NCBI RefSeq assembly: GCF_011839805.1
Contig: NZ_VWPY01000031.1
Coordinates: forward strand, 1-55,519
DNA: 55,519 nucleotides
Origin: Kineococcus rubinsiae
Lineage (GTDB): Bacteria; Actinomycetota; Actinomycetes; Actinomycetales; Kineococcaceae
Reading direction: 5' to 3'
This document shows, in pieces, positions 27,098 through 36,210 of this stretch; the first letter of the stretch is position 1; every line of letters begins with the position of its first letter. The notes under the pieces were generated by a model. It did no database searches. It was not told the DNA's origin and saw nothing but the letters and a program-made list of their open reading frames with translations. A program made the translations under genes and the position numbers.

Positions 27098-28315
27098 TCA
27101 GTCGAAGTCGGGGTCCAGGCCGTGCAGGGGGAAGGCCGCCCGGCGGGTCGCGAGCACCGCGCGGTCCAGCGCCGACTCCGGGTCGTAGCCGGACTCCCAG
27201 CCCGTGTAGTCCGCCGTGCGGCCGTCCGTCATCAGGGGCGGCGCGGGGTGGCCCGTGAGCTCCGCCGCGTGCGCGAGCCACTCCTCCGGCACCGGGGTCG
27301 ACGGGTCCAGGGGCCGGTGGGAGGCGATCGCGACCAGGTGCGCCCACGTGCGGGGCACGACGTCGACGACCTCGTAGCCGCCGCCGCCCAGCGCGAGCCA
27401 GCGCCCGCCCGTCGCCGCGTGCGCGAGCTCGTGCATCGACTCCGACGCCCGGCGCTGGGCGTCCACGGAGACGGTGAGGTGGCCCAGCGGGTCCAGGTCG
27501 TGGGTGTCGCAGCCGTGCTGCGTGACCAGCACGTCGGGGGCGAAGGAGGTCACGAGCTGGGGCACGACGGCGTGCAGCGCCCGCAGCCAGCCCGCGTCCC
27601 CGAGCCCGGCGGGCAGGGCGAGGTTCACGGCACCGCCCAGGGCGTGCGGGCCGCCCAGCTCGTCCGCGTACCCCGTGCCGGGGAAGAGCGTGGTGCCGGA
27701 CTCGTGGACGCTGATCGTCAGCACCCGCGGGTCGTCCCAGAAGGCCGCCTCGGTCCCGTCGCCGTGGTGGACGTCCAGGTCGACGTAGGCGATCCGCTCG
27801 GCCCCCGCGTCGAGCATGGCCCGCATGGCCACGGCCGCGTCGTTGTAGACGCAGAAGCCGCTCGCGCAGCCGGGCTTGGCGTGGTGCATCCCGCCGCAGA
27901 AGTTGACGCCGTGCGGCACCTCGCCGGCCAGCACCGCGCGAGCCAGGTCGACCGAGCCGCCCACGATGCGCGCCGCGGCGTCGTGCATCCCGGGGAACGC
28001 GGGGTCGTCCTCGGTGCCCAGCCCGTAGTCCGCGCGCGCCGTCCGGGGGTCCGCCGACGCGGCCCGCACGGCCCGCACGTAGGCCTCCTCGTGCACGGTC
28101 TGCAGCAGCGCGTCGTCCGCGGGCTGCGCGGAGACCACCGAGAGGCCCGGCACGTCGAACAGGCCCAGCTGGTCGCAGAGGCGGGCCGTGAGGTCCAGGC
28201 GGATCGGGGCCATGGGGTGCCAGCGCCCGAAGTCGTACTGGTTGAAGACCGGGTCCCAGACGACGCGGACCTGCTCGCCGGTGCCGGCGGCCGGGGTGGC
28301 GGGGGTGGGGCTCAC
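27098..28315 (-). CDS. acuC: Acetoin utilization protein AcuC / class I-II histone deacetylase family
   Basis: 405 residues. Zinc-deacetylase motifs are intact: HPMAPIRLDLT, GGMHHAKP (catalytic His pair), YVDLDVHHGDGTE (zinc ligands), HGCDTHDLDP, LALGGGGYE. AcuC removes acetyl groups from lysines, classically activating acetyl-CoA synthetase, so it may tune acetate metabolism. GTG 28315 begins one base after the proC stop (TGACGTG), so it is cotranscribed with proC. Confidence 0.94.
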   Translation of the reverse strand: MSPTPATPAAGTGEQVRVVWDPVFNQYDFGRWHPMAPIRLDLTARLCDQLGLFDVPGLSVVSAQPADDALLQTVHEEAYVRAVRAASADPRTARADYGLGTEDDPAFPGMHDAAARIVGGSVDLARAVLAGEVPHGVNFCGGMHHAKPGCASGFCVYNDAAVAMRAMLDAGAERIAYVDLDVHHGDGTEAAFWDDPRVLTISVHESGTTLFPGTGYADELGGPHALGGAVNLALPAGLGDAGWLRALHAVVPQLVTSFAPDVLVTQHGCDTHDLDPLGHLTVSVDAQRRASESMHELAHAATGGRWLALGGGGYEVVDVVPRTWAHLVAIASHRPLDPSTPVPEEWLAHAAELTGHPAPPLMTDGRTADYTGWESGYDPESALDRAVLATRRAAFPLHGLDPDFD

Positions 28316-28316
28316 G

Positions 28317-29120
28317 TCAGCTGCCCGACAGCTGCCGGGAGCGGGTCCAGGCGGCCTCGACGGCGGAGACCATCGCGGCCCGCACGCCCGACTCGTCGAG
28401 CTGGCGCAGGGCCGCGGCCGTCGTCCCGGCCGGTGAGGTGACCTGCTCGCGCAGGACGGTGGGGTGCTGGCCCGTCTCGCGCAGCATGGCGCCCGCGCCG
28501 ACGACGGTCTGGACGACGAGCTCGGTGGCCGTGGCGCGGGGCAGCCCCAGCAGGACGCCCGCCTCGACCATGGCCTCCACGACGTAGAACACGTACGCGG
28601 GCCCCGACCCCGACAGGGCCGTGACGGCGTCGAGGTGCTTCTCGGCGAGCACCGCGGTGCGCCCGCACGAGCGCAGCAGCTGCTCCGCGAGCGCCAGGTC
28701 CTCCTCGCTGCACGAGCTGCCGGGCGCCAGGCCCGCCATGCCCTCGTCCACGAGGGAGGGGGTGTTCGGCATGACCCGCACGACGGCCGTGCCGGGGCGC
28801 AGCCGCGCCTCGCAGAACGCCGTCGTGATGCCCGCCGCGAGCGAGACCACGAGCGCGTCCGGCGCCAGGTGGCCCGCCAGGGAGTCGAGCAGGTCGCCCA
28901 TGTCCTGCGGCTTCACGGCCAGCACGACGGTGGCGGCCGCGGCGGTCTCGGTCACGTCGTCGACGACCCGGACCCCGAAGCGCTCGTGCAGCTCCTCACC
29001 GCGCCCCGAGCGGCGGTCGACGACCACGACGCTGCCCGGGTCGCGCCCCGCGCGCAGCAGCCCGCCGAGCAGCGTCTGCCCCATCACCCCGGCCCCCACC
29101 AGCGCGAGCGTCTCGCTCAC
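28317..29120 (-). CDS. proC: Pyrroline-5-carboxylate reductase
   Basis: 267 residues. Last step of proline synthesis. N-terminal [18 protein letters not shown] binds NAD(P)[24 protein letters not shown] and [10 protein letters not shown] are family signatures; the C-terminal dimer domain has [16 protein letters not shown] 29120 overlaps the stop of the isomerase gene. Confidence 0.96.
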   Translation of the reverse strand: MSETLALVGAGVMGQTLLGGLLRAGRDPGSVVVVDRRSGRGEELHERFGVRVVDDVTETAAAATVVLAVKPQDMGDLLDSLAGHLAPDALVVSLAAGITTAFCEARLRPGTAVVRVMPNTPSLVDEGMAGLAPGSSCSEEDLALAEQLLRSCGRTAVLAEKHLDAVTALSGSGPAYVFYVVEAMVEAGVLLGLPRATATELVVQTVVGAGAMLRETGQHPTVLREQVTSPAGTTAAALRQLDESGVRAAMVSAVEAAWTRSRQLSGS

Positions 29121-29935
29121 GCGGCGCCGCCCGGCACGTCGGCCATGGCGAGGTGGGTGCGGGCGAAGGCGAGGGCGGCGGCCAGCTCGGCCTCGCGCTC
29201 GGAGCGGCCGCGGGCCTTGCGGGTGTTGACCTCCATCACGACGTTGCCGTCGAAGCCCGAGCGGGCCAGGTGCTGCAGGACCTCGGCGCAGGGCTGCGAG
29301 CCCTCGCCCGGCACCAGGTGCTCGTCCTTGATGGAGCCCGACCCGTCGCACAGGTGCAGGTGCGCGAGGCGGTCGCCGAAGGCCTGCGCCAGGGCGAGCG
29401 CGTCCATCCCCGACGTCGCGGCGTGGGAGATGTCCAGCGTCAGGTGCTCGTAGTCGTGGTCGGTCGGGTCCCAGCCCGGCGCGTAGGCCACGACCTCCCG
29501 GCCGCGCGCCCGCCACGGGAACATGTTCTCCACGGCCAGGACCACGCCCGTGCGCCGCTCGAGCTCCCGGATGCCGTCCACGAAGCCGGAGGCGTAGTCG
29601 CGCTGCCAGCGGAACGGCGGGTGCACGACCACGGTGCTCGCGCCCAGGCCGGCCGCGAGCTCGCACGACTTCTCGACCTTGCCCCACGGGTCACCGCGGC
29701 CCCAGATGCGCTGCGTCAGCAGCAGGGTCGGGGCGTGGATGGAGAGCACGGGCAGCCCGTAGTGCTCGACGAGGCGCTGGATGGCGACGCCGTCCTGGCT
29801 GACCGGGTCGGTCCACACCATGACCTCGAGCCCGTCGTAGCCCAGACGGGAGGCGATCTCGAAGGCCGCCGTCGTGGACTCGGGGTAGGAGCACGAGGTC
29901 GAGAGGCCTACCGGGATGGATCCCATGGCCCCCAC
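29117..29935 (-). CDS. TIM-barrel sugar phosphate isomerase/epimerase family
   Basis: 272 residues. Xylose-isomerase-like barrel with ligands typical of AP endonuclease 2 folds: [43 protein letters not shown] and VVMEVNT. Position and sequence type match Rv0498. GTG 29935 begins one base after the ppx stop; ATG 29926 is an alternative. Substrate unknown; probably binds one divalent metal. Confidence 0.88.
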   Translation of the reverse strand: MGAMGSIPVGLSTSCSYPESTTAAFEIASRLGYDGLEVMVWTDPVSQDGVAIQRLVEHYGLPVLSIHAPTLLLTQRIWGRGDPWGKVEKSCELAAGLGASTVVVHPPFRWQRDYASGFVDGIRELERRTGVVLAVENMFPWRARGREVVAYAPGWDPTDHDYEHLTLDISHAATSGMDALALAQAFGDRLAHLHLCDGSGSIKDEHLVPGEGSQPCAEVLQHLARSGFDGNVVMEVNTRKARGRSEREAELAAALAFARTHLAMADVPGGAA

Positions 29936-29936
29936 G

Positions 29937-30896
29937 CTAGACCGCGCTCGGCGCGCCGGGCGCCCCGGCGCTCGCCACCGGCGCGGCGATGGCGTCGAAG
30001 CGGCGCAGGATGATCCCCTCGCGCAGCGCCCACGGGCAGACCACGGCCTCCGCGACGCCCAGCAGGTCGAGGGTGGCCTCGGCCACGAGCGCCCCCGCGA
30101 GCAGCTGCGGCGCGCGCTCCTCGCTGACCCCGGGCAGCCGGTGGCGCCCCGCCAGGTCCATCTCCGCGAGCCGCGGCACCCACGGGGTCAGCTCGTCCAG
30201 GCGCAGCCGGGGCCCGGCGGCGGGGGCCGCAGCCCCCGTGACGCGGGCCAGGGTGCGCAGCGTCTTGCTGGTGGCCACCACGAGGTCGGGGGTGCCCGCG
30301 CGCGTCACCTCGCGCACGCAGCTCGCGACCTGGCGGCGCACGTAGCGGCGCGTCTCGCGCACGTCCTCCGGGCTCGGCGGGTCCCCGCGCAGCCGGTCGC
30401 GCGTGAGCCGGCCCGCACCCAGGGGCAGGGAGACCGCGGTGTCGGGGACCTCGTCGAGCCCGGCGGCGATCTCCAGCGAGCCGCCGCCGATGTCGAGGAC
30501 GAGCAGCCGGCCCGCGGACCAGCCGAACCAGCGGCGGACGGCGAGGAAGGTCAGGTCGGCCTCGGCGGAGCCCGGCAGCACCTGCAGCCGCACGCCCGTC
30601 TCGGCCGCGACGTGGTCCAGGACGGCGTCGCCGTTGGCCGCCTCGCGCACGGCGGACGTCGCGAAGGCCAGCAGCTCCTCGGCCCCGGCGTCCTCGGCCG
30701 CGTGCGCCGCCGCGGCGACGGCCGAGGTCAGCGCCGCGACCCCCGCGTCGTCGATCGCCCCGTCGGCGTCCAGGTGCTCGGCCAGGCGCAGCAGGCGCTT
30801 GGTCGAGCTCGCCGGGAGCGGACGGGCGCCGGGGTGGGCGTCGACCACGAGGAGGTGGACCGTGTTGGAGCCCACGTCGAGAACGCCCAGCCGCAT
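29937..30896 (-). CDS. ppx: Exopolyphosphatase / pppGpp phosphatase family
   Basis: 319 residues, the short actinobacterial form (Rv0496-like). [13 protein letters not shown] and [12 protein letters not shown] are the two phosphate-binding loops of the ASKHA fold; [12 protein letters not shown] and [12 protein letters not shown] follow. Hydrolyses polyphosphate and possibly pppGpp. ATG 30896 is six bases after a TACGGT -10, so it is probably leaderless. Head of ppx-isomerase-proC-acuC operon. Confidence 0.93.
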   Translation of the reverse strand: MRLGVLDVGSNTVHLLVVDAHPGARPLPASSTKRLLRLAEHLDADGAIDDAGVAALTSAVAAAAHAAEDAGAEELLAFATSAVREAANGDAVLDHVAAETGVRLQVLPGSAEADLTFLAVRRWFGWSAGRLLVLDIGGGSLEIAAGLDEVPDTAVSLPLGAGRLTRDRLRGDPPSPEDVRETRRYVRRQVASCVREVTRAGTPDLVVATSKTLRTLARVTGAAAPAAGPRLRLDELTPWVPRLAEMDLAGRHRLPGVSEERAPQLLAGALVAEATLDLLGVAEAVVCPWALREGIILRRFDAIAAPVASAGAPGAPSAV

Positions 30897-30932
30897 GCCG
30901 CGACCGTAGTGGACGACCTACCGTGGTCCGGG
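30896..30932. promoter_or_regulatory. Face-to-face leaderless promoters for ppx and Cys-rich gene
   Basis: Minus strand: TACGGT (30908-30903), then 6 nt, then ATG 30896. Plus strand: TACCGT (30919-30924), then 7 nt, then GTG 30932. Only 35 bp separate the start codons, so the -35 of each promoter falls on the start site of the other and RNA polymerase cannot occupy both. Confidence 0.6.
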
Positions 30933-31726
30933 TGAGCGTCGAGACACCCCTGGACGGCCCGCGGCTGTGGGTCGAGTTCCCCGATCCCGAGGACGGCGGC
31001 GACGCCCCCGACACGGTCTACCGCTGCGACCTGACGTGGCTGACCTCGGACTGGTCGTGCATCTTCGGCAACGGCTGTCCCGGCATCTACGAGGACTCCG
31101 TCAACGTGGGCTGCTGCAGCCTGGGCGCGCACTTCACCGAGCCCGCGGACGAGAAGCGGGTCCGGGCGGCGGTCAAGCGGCTGACCCCCGAGACGTGGCA
31201 GCACTTCGAGACGGGCCGCAAGGCCAACGGCGGCTGGACCGAGGTCGAGGACGGCGCGCGCAAGACCCGCGTCGTCGACGGCGGCTGCATCTTCGCCAAC
31301 CGGCAGGGCTTCGCGGGCGGGGCGGGCTGCGCCCTGCACGTCCTGGCGGTCACCGAGGGCGTGGACCCGCTCACGCTGAAGCCCGACGTGTGCTGGCAGC
31401 TGCCCCTCAAGCGCAGCTACCGCACCGTGACCCGCGGCGACGGCACCACCTACCTCGAGGTGAGCATCGCCGAGTACGACCGCCGCGGCTGGGGCGAGGG
31501 CGGCCACGACCTCGACTGGTACTGCACGGGCAACCCCGCGGCCCACGTCGGCACCCGCCCGGTCTTCCGCAGCATGGAGGCGGAGCTGCGGGAGCTGATC
31601 GGGGACGCGCCCTACGCCGAGCTGGCCCGGCACTGCGACTCGCTCGTGGCCCGCTCGGCGGGCGCGTCGGCGCACCGCCGGCTGCTGCCGCTGACCGTGC
31701 ACCCCGCGGACCGCTCGCGCGCGTGA
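30932..31726 (+). CDS. Conserved Cys-rich protein (Rv0495c-like)
   Basis: 264 residues. Cysteines cluster at 32, 43, 49, 61 and 62 ([17 protein letters not shown]) and recur in [24 protein letters not shown] and WYCTGN, suggesting a bound metal or Fe-S centre like the YkgJ/DUF3109 group. I choose GTG 30932 over 30923 since the first overlaps the -10. Positional and probable sequence counterpart of Rv0495c, divergent from ppx. Function unknown. Confidence 0.85.
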   Translation: MSVETPLDGPRLWVEFPDPEDGGDAPDTVYRCDLTWLTSDWSCIFGNGCPGIYEDSVNVGCCSLGAHFTEPADEKRVRAAVKRLTPETWQHFETGRKANGGWTEVEDGARKTRVVDGGCIFANRQGFAGGAGCALHVLAVTEGVDPLTLKPDVCWQLPLKRSYRTVTRGDGTTYLEVSIAEYDRRGWGEGGHDLDWYCTGNPAAHVGTRPVFRSMEAELRELIGDAPYAELARHCDSLVARSAGASAHRRLLPLTVHPADRSRA

Positions 31727-31736
31727 GGAGGCCCGC

Positions 31737-32441
31737 GTGAAGGGGGTCGTCCCGAGCCCGAACGTGTGGCACTCCCCCGGCGTGTACGAGCTGGAGAACC
31801 TCGCCGTGGACCGGCCGCAGCAGCTCGAGGCGGCCATGCGGGCCGTGCACGACTGGGCCGGCGCGGACGTCCTGGACGTGGGCTGCGGCACGGGCTTCCA
31901 CCTGCCCCGCTTCGCCGCGAGCGCCGCGACGGTGACGGGCGTCGAGCCGCACCCGCCGCTGGTGGAGCTGGCGCGCCGGCGCACCGCGGGGCTCGAGCGG
32001 GTCCGGGTGCTGGCGGGCTCCGCCGAGGAGCTGCCGCTGCCGGACGCGAGCGTCGACGTCGTGCACGCCCGGTGGGCCTACTTCTTCGGCCCGGGCTGCG
32101 AACCGGGGCTCGCGGAGCTGGACCGCGTGCTGCGGCCCGGGGGGACGGCCTTCGTCATCGACAACGACGCCTCCCGCTCGACGTTCGGCGCCTGGTTCCG
32201 CCGCTCCCTGCCCTCGTGGGACCAGCGCGCCGTCGACCGGTTCTTCGCGCGCCGCGGGTGGGAGCAGCAGCGGCTCACGGTGAGCTGGGAGTTCGACACC
32301 CGCGCGGACCTCGAGGCGGTCGTGGGCATCGAGTTCGCGCCGCGGCTGGCGGCGGAGCTGCTGGCGGAGCACGCCGGGACCTCGGTCGACTACGCGGTGG
32401 TGCTGCGATCGCGCACGCGAGCGTGGATGATGGGGTCATGA
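31737..32441 (+). CDS. SAM-dependent methyltransferase (class I)
   Basis: 234 residues. GTG 31737 follows GAGGAGG. VLDVGCGTGFHLPRF is SAM motif I, TGVEPHPPL motif II, LPLPDASVDVVHARWAYFF motif IV and RVLRPGGTAFVIDND a later strand. Similar to UbiE/Methyltransf_11 small-molecule enzymes. Ten bases after the Cys-rich gene and overlapping the next gene by ATGA. Substrate unknown. Confidence 0.9.
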   Translation: MKGVVPSPNVWHSPGVYELENLAVDRPQQLEAAMRAVHDWAGADVLDVGCGTGFHLPRFAASAATVTGVEPHPPLVELARRRTAGLERVRVLAGSAEELPLPDASVDVVHARWAYFFGPGCEPGLAELDRVLRPGGTAFVIDNDASRSTFGAWFRRSLPSWDQRAVDRFFARRGWEQQRLTVSWEFDTRADLEAVVGIEFAPRLAAELLAEHAGTSVDYAVVLRSRTRAWMMGS

Positions 32442-32803
32442 GCCACGCGCACACGAGCACCGCCCCGACGGACGGCCAGCGGGCGCTGGCCCCCATGCGC
32501 AAGCTGCAGCCGACCCGGGGCGTCGTCGTCGCGCTCGGCGTCTGGGTCGTGGGCCTCGTGCTCGCCGGGATCGTGCCGCTGGTGCTGCTGGGCGCGAACC
32601 CCTACGAGGCCGCGAGCACGTCGCGCATCGTCGTCGGGCTGGCCTTCACGCTCGCCGGCTGCCTGGTCATGGTGTTCTCCGCGTACCTGCTCTACCGCAA
32701 GACCGGCAGCATCGGCGCCGCGATCCTCGCCTTCGTGCCCAGCTTCACCCTGGCCACGCTCGGCATGCTGATGACGACCATGAAGGTCCTCTACGGCACC
32801 TGA
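32438..32803 (+). CDS. Small membrane protein, three predicted helices
   Basis: 121 residues. Helices about residues 29-53, 64-87 and 93-113. ATG 32438 overlaps the methyltransferase stop. Looks like an uncharacterised actinobacterial integral membrane protein; no catalytic motif. Ends ~55 bp before radA. Confidence 0.8.
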   Translation: MSHAHTSTAPTDGQRALAPMRKLQPTRGVVVALGVWVVGLVLAGIVPLVLLGANPYEAASTSRIVVGLAFTLAGCLVMVFSAYLLYRKTGSIGAAILAFVPSFTLATLGMLMTTMKVLYGT

Positions 32804-32828
32804 GACGCCCCGCCCGGCGTGAGAGGGC

Positions 32829-32859
32829 TTGTCGGACGCCGCGTCTAGCGTGACGACCA
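32829..32859 (+). promoter_or_regulatory. PafBC/RecA-independent damage promoter of radA
   Basis: TTGTCGGAC (32829-32837), exactly 8 nt, then TAGCGT (32846-32851). The known consensus is TTGTCRGTG-N8-TANNNT, so 7 of 9 positions of the upstream element match with correct spacing. ATG 32859 follows the -10 by 7 nt, so the message should be leaderless. Confidence 0.65.
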
Positions 32860-34241
32860 TGCCCTCGAAGAGCACGACCCGCACCGTCCGCCCCGCCTAC
32901 GCGTGCGCGGAGTGCGGCTGGCAGACGGCCAAGTGGGCCGGCCGCTGCGGCGAGTGCCAGGCCTGGGGGACGATCGCCGAGCTCGGCTCCCCCGTGGTGC
33001 GCACCACGGTCCCCGCGCAGGTCCGCGAGCCCGCCCGCCCCATCGCCGAGGTGGACGTCGAGGCCGCGCGCGCCACGCCCACCGGCGTCGAGGAGTTCGA
33101 CCGCGTCCTCGGCGGTGGGCTCGTGCCCGGGGCCGTCGTCCTCATGGCGGGCGAGCCCGGCGTCGGCAAGTCCACCCTCCTGCTCGACGCGGCCTCGCGC
33201 GTGGCCTCCAGCGGGCGCACCGTCCTCTACGTCACCGCCGAGGAGTCCGCGGCGCAGGTGCGCCTGCGGGCCGAGCGCATCGGGGCGCTGCGGCCCCGGC
33301 TCCTGCTGACCTCGGAGACCGACCTCGCCACCGTGCTCGGCCACGTCGAGCACTCCGCCCCCGACCTGCTCGTCGTCGACTCGGTGCAGACCGTCGCCTC
33401 GGGTGCTGTGGAGGGCGCGGCGGGCGGCGTCACGCAGGTGCGGGAGGTCGCGGGCGCGCTCATCGCCGCCGCCAAGCGCCGCGGGATGTCGACGCTGCTC
33501 GTCGGGCACGTCACCAAGGACGGCTCGATCGCCGGCCCCCGCACGCTGGAGCACCTCGTCGACGTCGTGTGCCAGTTCGAGGGCGAGCGGCACTCCCGGC
33601 TGCGGCTGCTGCGCGCGGTGAAGAACCGCTACGGCCCGACCGACGAGGTGGGCTGCTTCGACCTGTCCGAGGACGGGATCGCGGGGCTGCCCGACCCGAG
33701 CATGCTGTTCGTCTCCGCGACGCCCGAGCGGGTGCCCGGTACCTGCATCACCGTGACGCTGGAGGGCCGCCGCCCGCTGCTCGCGGAGCTGCAGGCGCTC
33801 GTCGCGAGCGAACCCGCCCCCGGCAGCGCGCGGCGCGTGACGAGCGGGCTGGAGAGCAGCCGGATCGCCATGGTCCTCGCCGTCCTGCAGCGCCGCCTCG
33901 GCCTGAAGATCGCCGACAAGGACACCTACGTCGCCACCGTCGGCGGCGTGAAGCTCACCGAACCCTCCGTCGACCTGGCGGTGGCCCTGGCCGTGGCCAG
34001 CGCGAGCCTCGACGAACCCCTGCCGGCGGGTTTCGTGGCCTTCGGCGAGGTGGGGCTCGCCGGGGAGGTCCGCAGCGTCTCCGGTGTCCCCCGGCGGTTG
34101 TCGGAGGCCGCGCGCCTCGGGTTCACCGCGGCCGTGGTCCCCACGGGATCGGTGCCCCCGGGCAAGGCGCCGGCCGGGATCCGCGTCCACGAGGCCGCGA
34201 CGCTCGCGGACGCCGTGCGCCACGCCCGGCTGGTCCGCTGA
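32859..34241 (+). CDS. radA: DNA repair protein RadA
   Basis: 460 residues. Zinc finger Cys16/19/30/33 (CAECGWQTAKWAGRCGEC), Walker A GEPGVGKST (about 98-106), the RadA-specific KNRYGPTDE and a C-terminal Lon-like domain (SVDLAVALAVASA). It is a RecA-like branch-migration helicase for recombination intermediates. An upstream in-frame TTG exists, but ATG 32859 fits the promoter. Precedes disA by 96 bp, as in most actinobacteria. Confidence 0.97.
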   Translation: MPSKSTTRTVRPAYACAECGWQTAKWAGRCGECQAWGTIAELGSPVVRTTVPAQVREPARPIAEVDVEAARATPTGVEEFDRVLGGGLVPGAVVLMAGEPGVGKSTLLLDAASRVASSGRTVLYVTAEESAAQVRLRAERIGALRPRLLLTSETDLATVLGHVEHSAPDLLVVDSVQTVASGAVEGAAGGVTQVREVAGALIAAAKRRGMSTLLVGHVTKDGSIAGPRTLEHLVDVVCQFEGERHSRLRLLRAVKNRYGPTDEVGCFDLSEDGIAGLPDPSMLFVSATPERVPGTCITVTLEGRRPLLAELQALVASEPAPGSARRVTSGLESSRIAMVLAVLQRRLGLKIADKDTYVATVGGVKLTEPSVDLAVALAVASASLDEPLPAGFVAFGEVGLAGEVRSVSGVPRRLSEAARLGFTAAVVPTGSVPPGKAPAGIRVHEAATLADAVRHARLVR

Positions 34242-34337
34242 GACGCGCACCGGCGGCGCACGGCTAGACTGCGCCGCGACAGGGAGCACCAGAGATCCGA
34301 TCGGCCGTGAGCGGCCCTCGTCCGCGAGGAGGGCACG

Positions 34338-35423
34338 GTGGCGACCGCAGACCGCACGCCCGACGACCTGCTCCGGGCCACCCTCGCGGTGCTGGCCCCG
34401 GGCACAGAACTCCGTGACGGGCTGGAGCGCATCCTCCGGGGCCGCACCGGCGCCCTGATCGTGCTGGGTTTCGACCGCACCGTCGACGCCCTGTCCACCG
34501 GCGGTTTCAGCCTCGACGTGACGTTCTCCGCGACGCGCCTGCGCGAGCTCGCGAAGATGGACGGCGCGATCGTCCTGGACCGCGACGTCTCCCGGATCCT
34601 GCGCGCGGCCGTCCAGCTCGTGCCCGACTCCTCGATCGAGACGTCCGAGTCCGGGACCCGCCACCGCACCGCCGAGCGCGTCGCGAAGCAGACCGGCTAC
34701 CCCGTCATCTCCGTGTCGCAGTCCATGCGCATCGTCGCCGTCTACCTCGGAGCGCGGCGCTACGTGCTCGAGGGTTCCGACGCGATCCTCGGCCGCGCGA
34801 ACCAGGCCCTCGCGACGCTGGAGCGCTACCGCGCCCGCCTCGACGAGGTCACCGGGACGCTGTCGGCGCTGGAGATCGAGGACCTCGTCACGGTCCGCGA
34901 CGTCTGCTCGGTCGTGCAGCGCATCGAGATGGTCCGCCGCATCGCCGACGAGATCTCCGGCTACGTCGTCGAGCTCGGCGTCGACGGCCGGCTGCTGTCC
35001 CTGCAGCTGGACGAGCTCATCGGCGGCGTCGGCCCCGACCGCGAGCTCGTCGTTCGCGACTACTTCGAGTCGACCCGCCACGAGGGCCCGCTCGACGTGG
35101 TGCTGGAGGACCTGGCCGAGGTGGACTCCACCGACCTCGTCGACCTCACGCAGGTCGCCCGGGTGCTGGGGTTCAGCGTCGGCGGGGACTCCCTGGACTC
35201 CGCGGTCAGCCCCAAGGGCTTCCGCCTGCTCAACCGCATCCCGCGCCTGCCCGGCGCGATCGTCGAGCGCCTCGTCGACCAGTTCGGCGACCTGCAGAAG
35301 CTGCTGGCCGCGAGCATCGACGACCTGATGACCGTCGACGGCGTCGGCGAGCAGCGCGCCCGCGCCGTGCGCGAGGGCCTCTCGCGCCTGGCCGAGTCGA
35401 GCATCCTCGAGCGCTACGTCTGA
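34338..35423 (+). CDS. disA: Diadenylate cyclase / DNA integrity scanning protein DisA
   Basis: 361 residues. GTG 34338 with GAGGAGG upstream. The DAC domain holds DGA (about 75-77) and RHR-T (108-111), both needed for c-di-AMP synthesis; the C-terminus has a HhH DNA-binding domain ([16 protein letters not shown]). Unlike radA it has an ordinary leader: TAGACT (34265-34270) could be a -10 giving a ~65-nt 5' UTR. RadA inhibits DisA in other bacteria, so the adjacency is meaningful. Confidence 0.97.
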   Translation: MATADRTPDDLLRATLAVLAPGTELRDGLERILRGRTGALIVLGFDRTVDALSTGGFSLDVTFSATRLRELAKMDGAIVLDRDVSRILRAAVQLVPDSSIETSESGTRHRTAERVAKQTGYPVISVSQSMRIVAVYLGARRYVLEGSDAILGRANQALATLERYRARLDEVTGTLSALEIEDLVTVRDVCSVVQRIEMVRRIADEISGYVVELGVDGRLLSLQLDELIGGVGPDRELVVRDYFESTRHEGPLDVVLEDLAEVDSTDLVDLTQVARVLGFSVGGDSLDSAVSPKGFRLLNRIPRLPGAIVERLVDQFGDLQKLLAASIDDLMTVDGVGEQRARAVREGLSRLAESSILERYV

Positions 35424-35439
35424 CGGCTCACCCCGTCAG
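35420..35439. terminator. Hairpin between disA and the convergent membrane-protein gene
   Basis: CTGACGG-CTCACC-CCGTCAG. The disA stop is in the left arm and the opposite stop (35428-35430) in the loop. Seven base pairs, no T-run. Confidence 0.5.
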
Positions 35440-36129
35440 CGAGAAGCTCACCGGCGTCAGCGGCACGTCGTTCCACGTCCCGGTGAGCGTGTAGACGCCC
35501 TCCTCGACCGCGGGCAGGCCCGTGGGGCAGCCGGGGGCGGAGCGCTCGCGGCTCCACTTCTGCGTCATGACGGTCGTGTCGGAGTCGTCGCCCTGCTCCT
35601 GGTCCTTCGCGAGCAGCCCGACGGTCGTCGCGGCCGTGGACGGGGCGCAGTCGGCCGAGGAGTACACCTGCGCGCCCGAGGCGTCCCGGACGACGAACGT
35701 CCGGGTGCCGGCGCCCACGCGCGTCTCGCAGCCGGCCCCGGCGGTGTTCTGCACGATGACCTTCAGCTGCGGGTTCGCGTTGGGGCCGTAGACCGGCACG
35801 TCGGTGGCGGCCGTGACGGACAGCTGCGCGGGTGAGCAGGCGACCGACGTGCTGGGCGTGGCCGTCGCCGCCCCCGTCTGGGTGCTGGTGCTGGGGCTGG
35901 GGGTCGCGGGGGCCGAGCTGGGCGGGGGCGTACCCGTGACCGTGGGCGAGACGGCCGCGGGGTCGATGACGCCCTGCCCCTTCGGCTGCGCGTCCGCGTC
36001 GGAGCCCAGGCTGCGCACGAGCACGGTGATCGCGACCACGAGGGCGATCAGCACGAGGACCACCACGAGGCGGCGTCGCCAGTAGGTCGTGCGGCGCTCG
36101 GGCCCGACGGGGTGCAACATGCTGCTCAC
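35428..36129 (-). CDS. Membrane-anchored secreted protein (position of Rv3587c)
   Basis: 233 residues. Short basic N-terminus (PERRTTYWRRR), one membrane helix (LVVVLVLIALVVAITVLV, about 20-37), a Pro/Ser/Thr-rich linker (~60-90) and an extracytoplasmic domain with four Cys that may form disulphides (SVACSPAQ, AGCETRV, SADCAPS, APGCPTG) and an Ig-like beta pattern. GTG 36129 is 7 nt from a TACGGT -10. Lies between disA and mutY, as in mycobacteria. Function unknown. Confidence 0.82.
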   Translation of the reverse strand: MSSMLHPVGPERRTTYWRRRLVVVLVLIALVVAITVLVRSLGSDADAQPKGQGVIDPAAVSPTVTGTPPPSSAPATPSPSTSTQTGAATATPSTSVACSPAQLSVTAATDVPVYGPNANPQLKVIVQNTAGAGCETRVGAGTRTFVVRDASGAQVYSSADCAPSTAATTVGLLAKDQEQGDDSDTTVMTQKWSRERSAPGCPTGLPAVEEGVYTLTGTWNDVPLTPVSFSLTG

Positions 36130-36142
36130 GCGGCGAACCGTA
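36129..36142 (-). promoter_or_regulatory. -10 of leaderless membrane-protein gene
   Basis: TACGGT (36142-36137, minus) then 7 nt then GTG 36129; no ribosome site. Confidence 0.5.
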
Positions 36143-36210
36143 GGGGGCCGGGCGCCTGCGGTGGGGGAAGGCGCGCCGCGCGGCTCGGTTGCGCCGCAAG
36201 GGATCACAGC

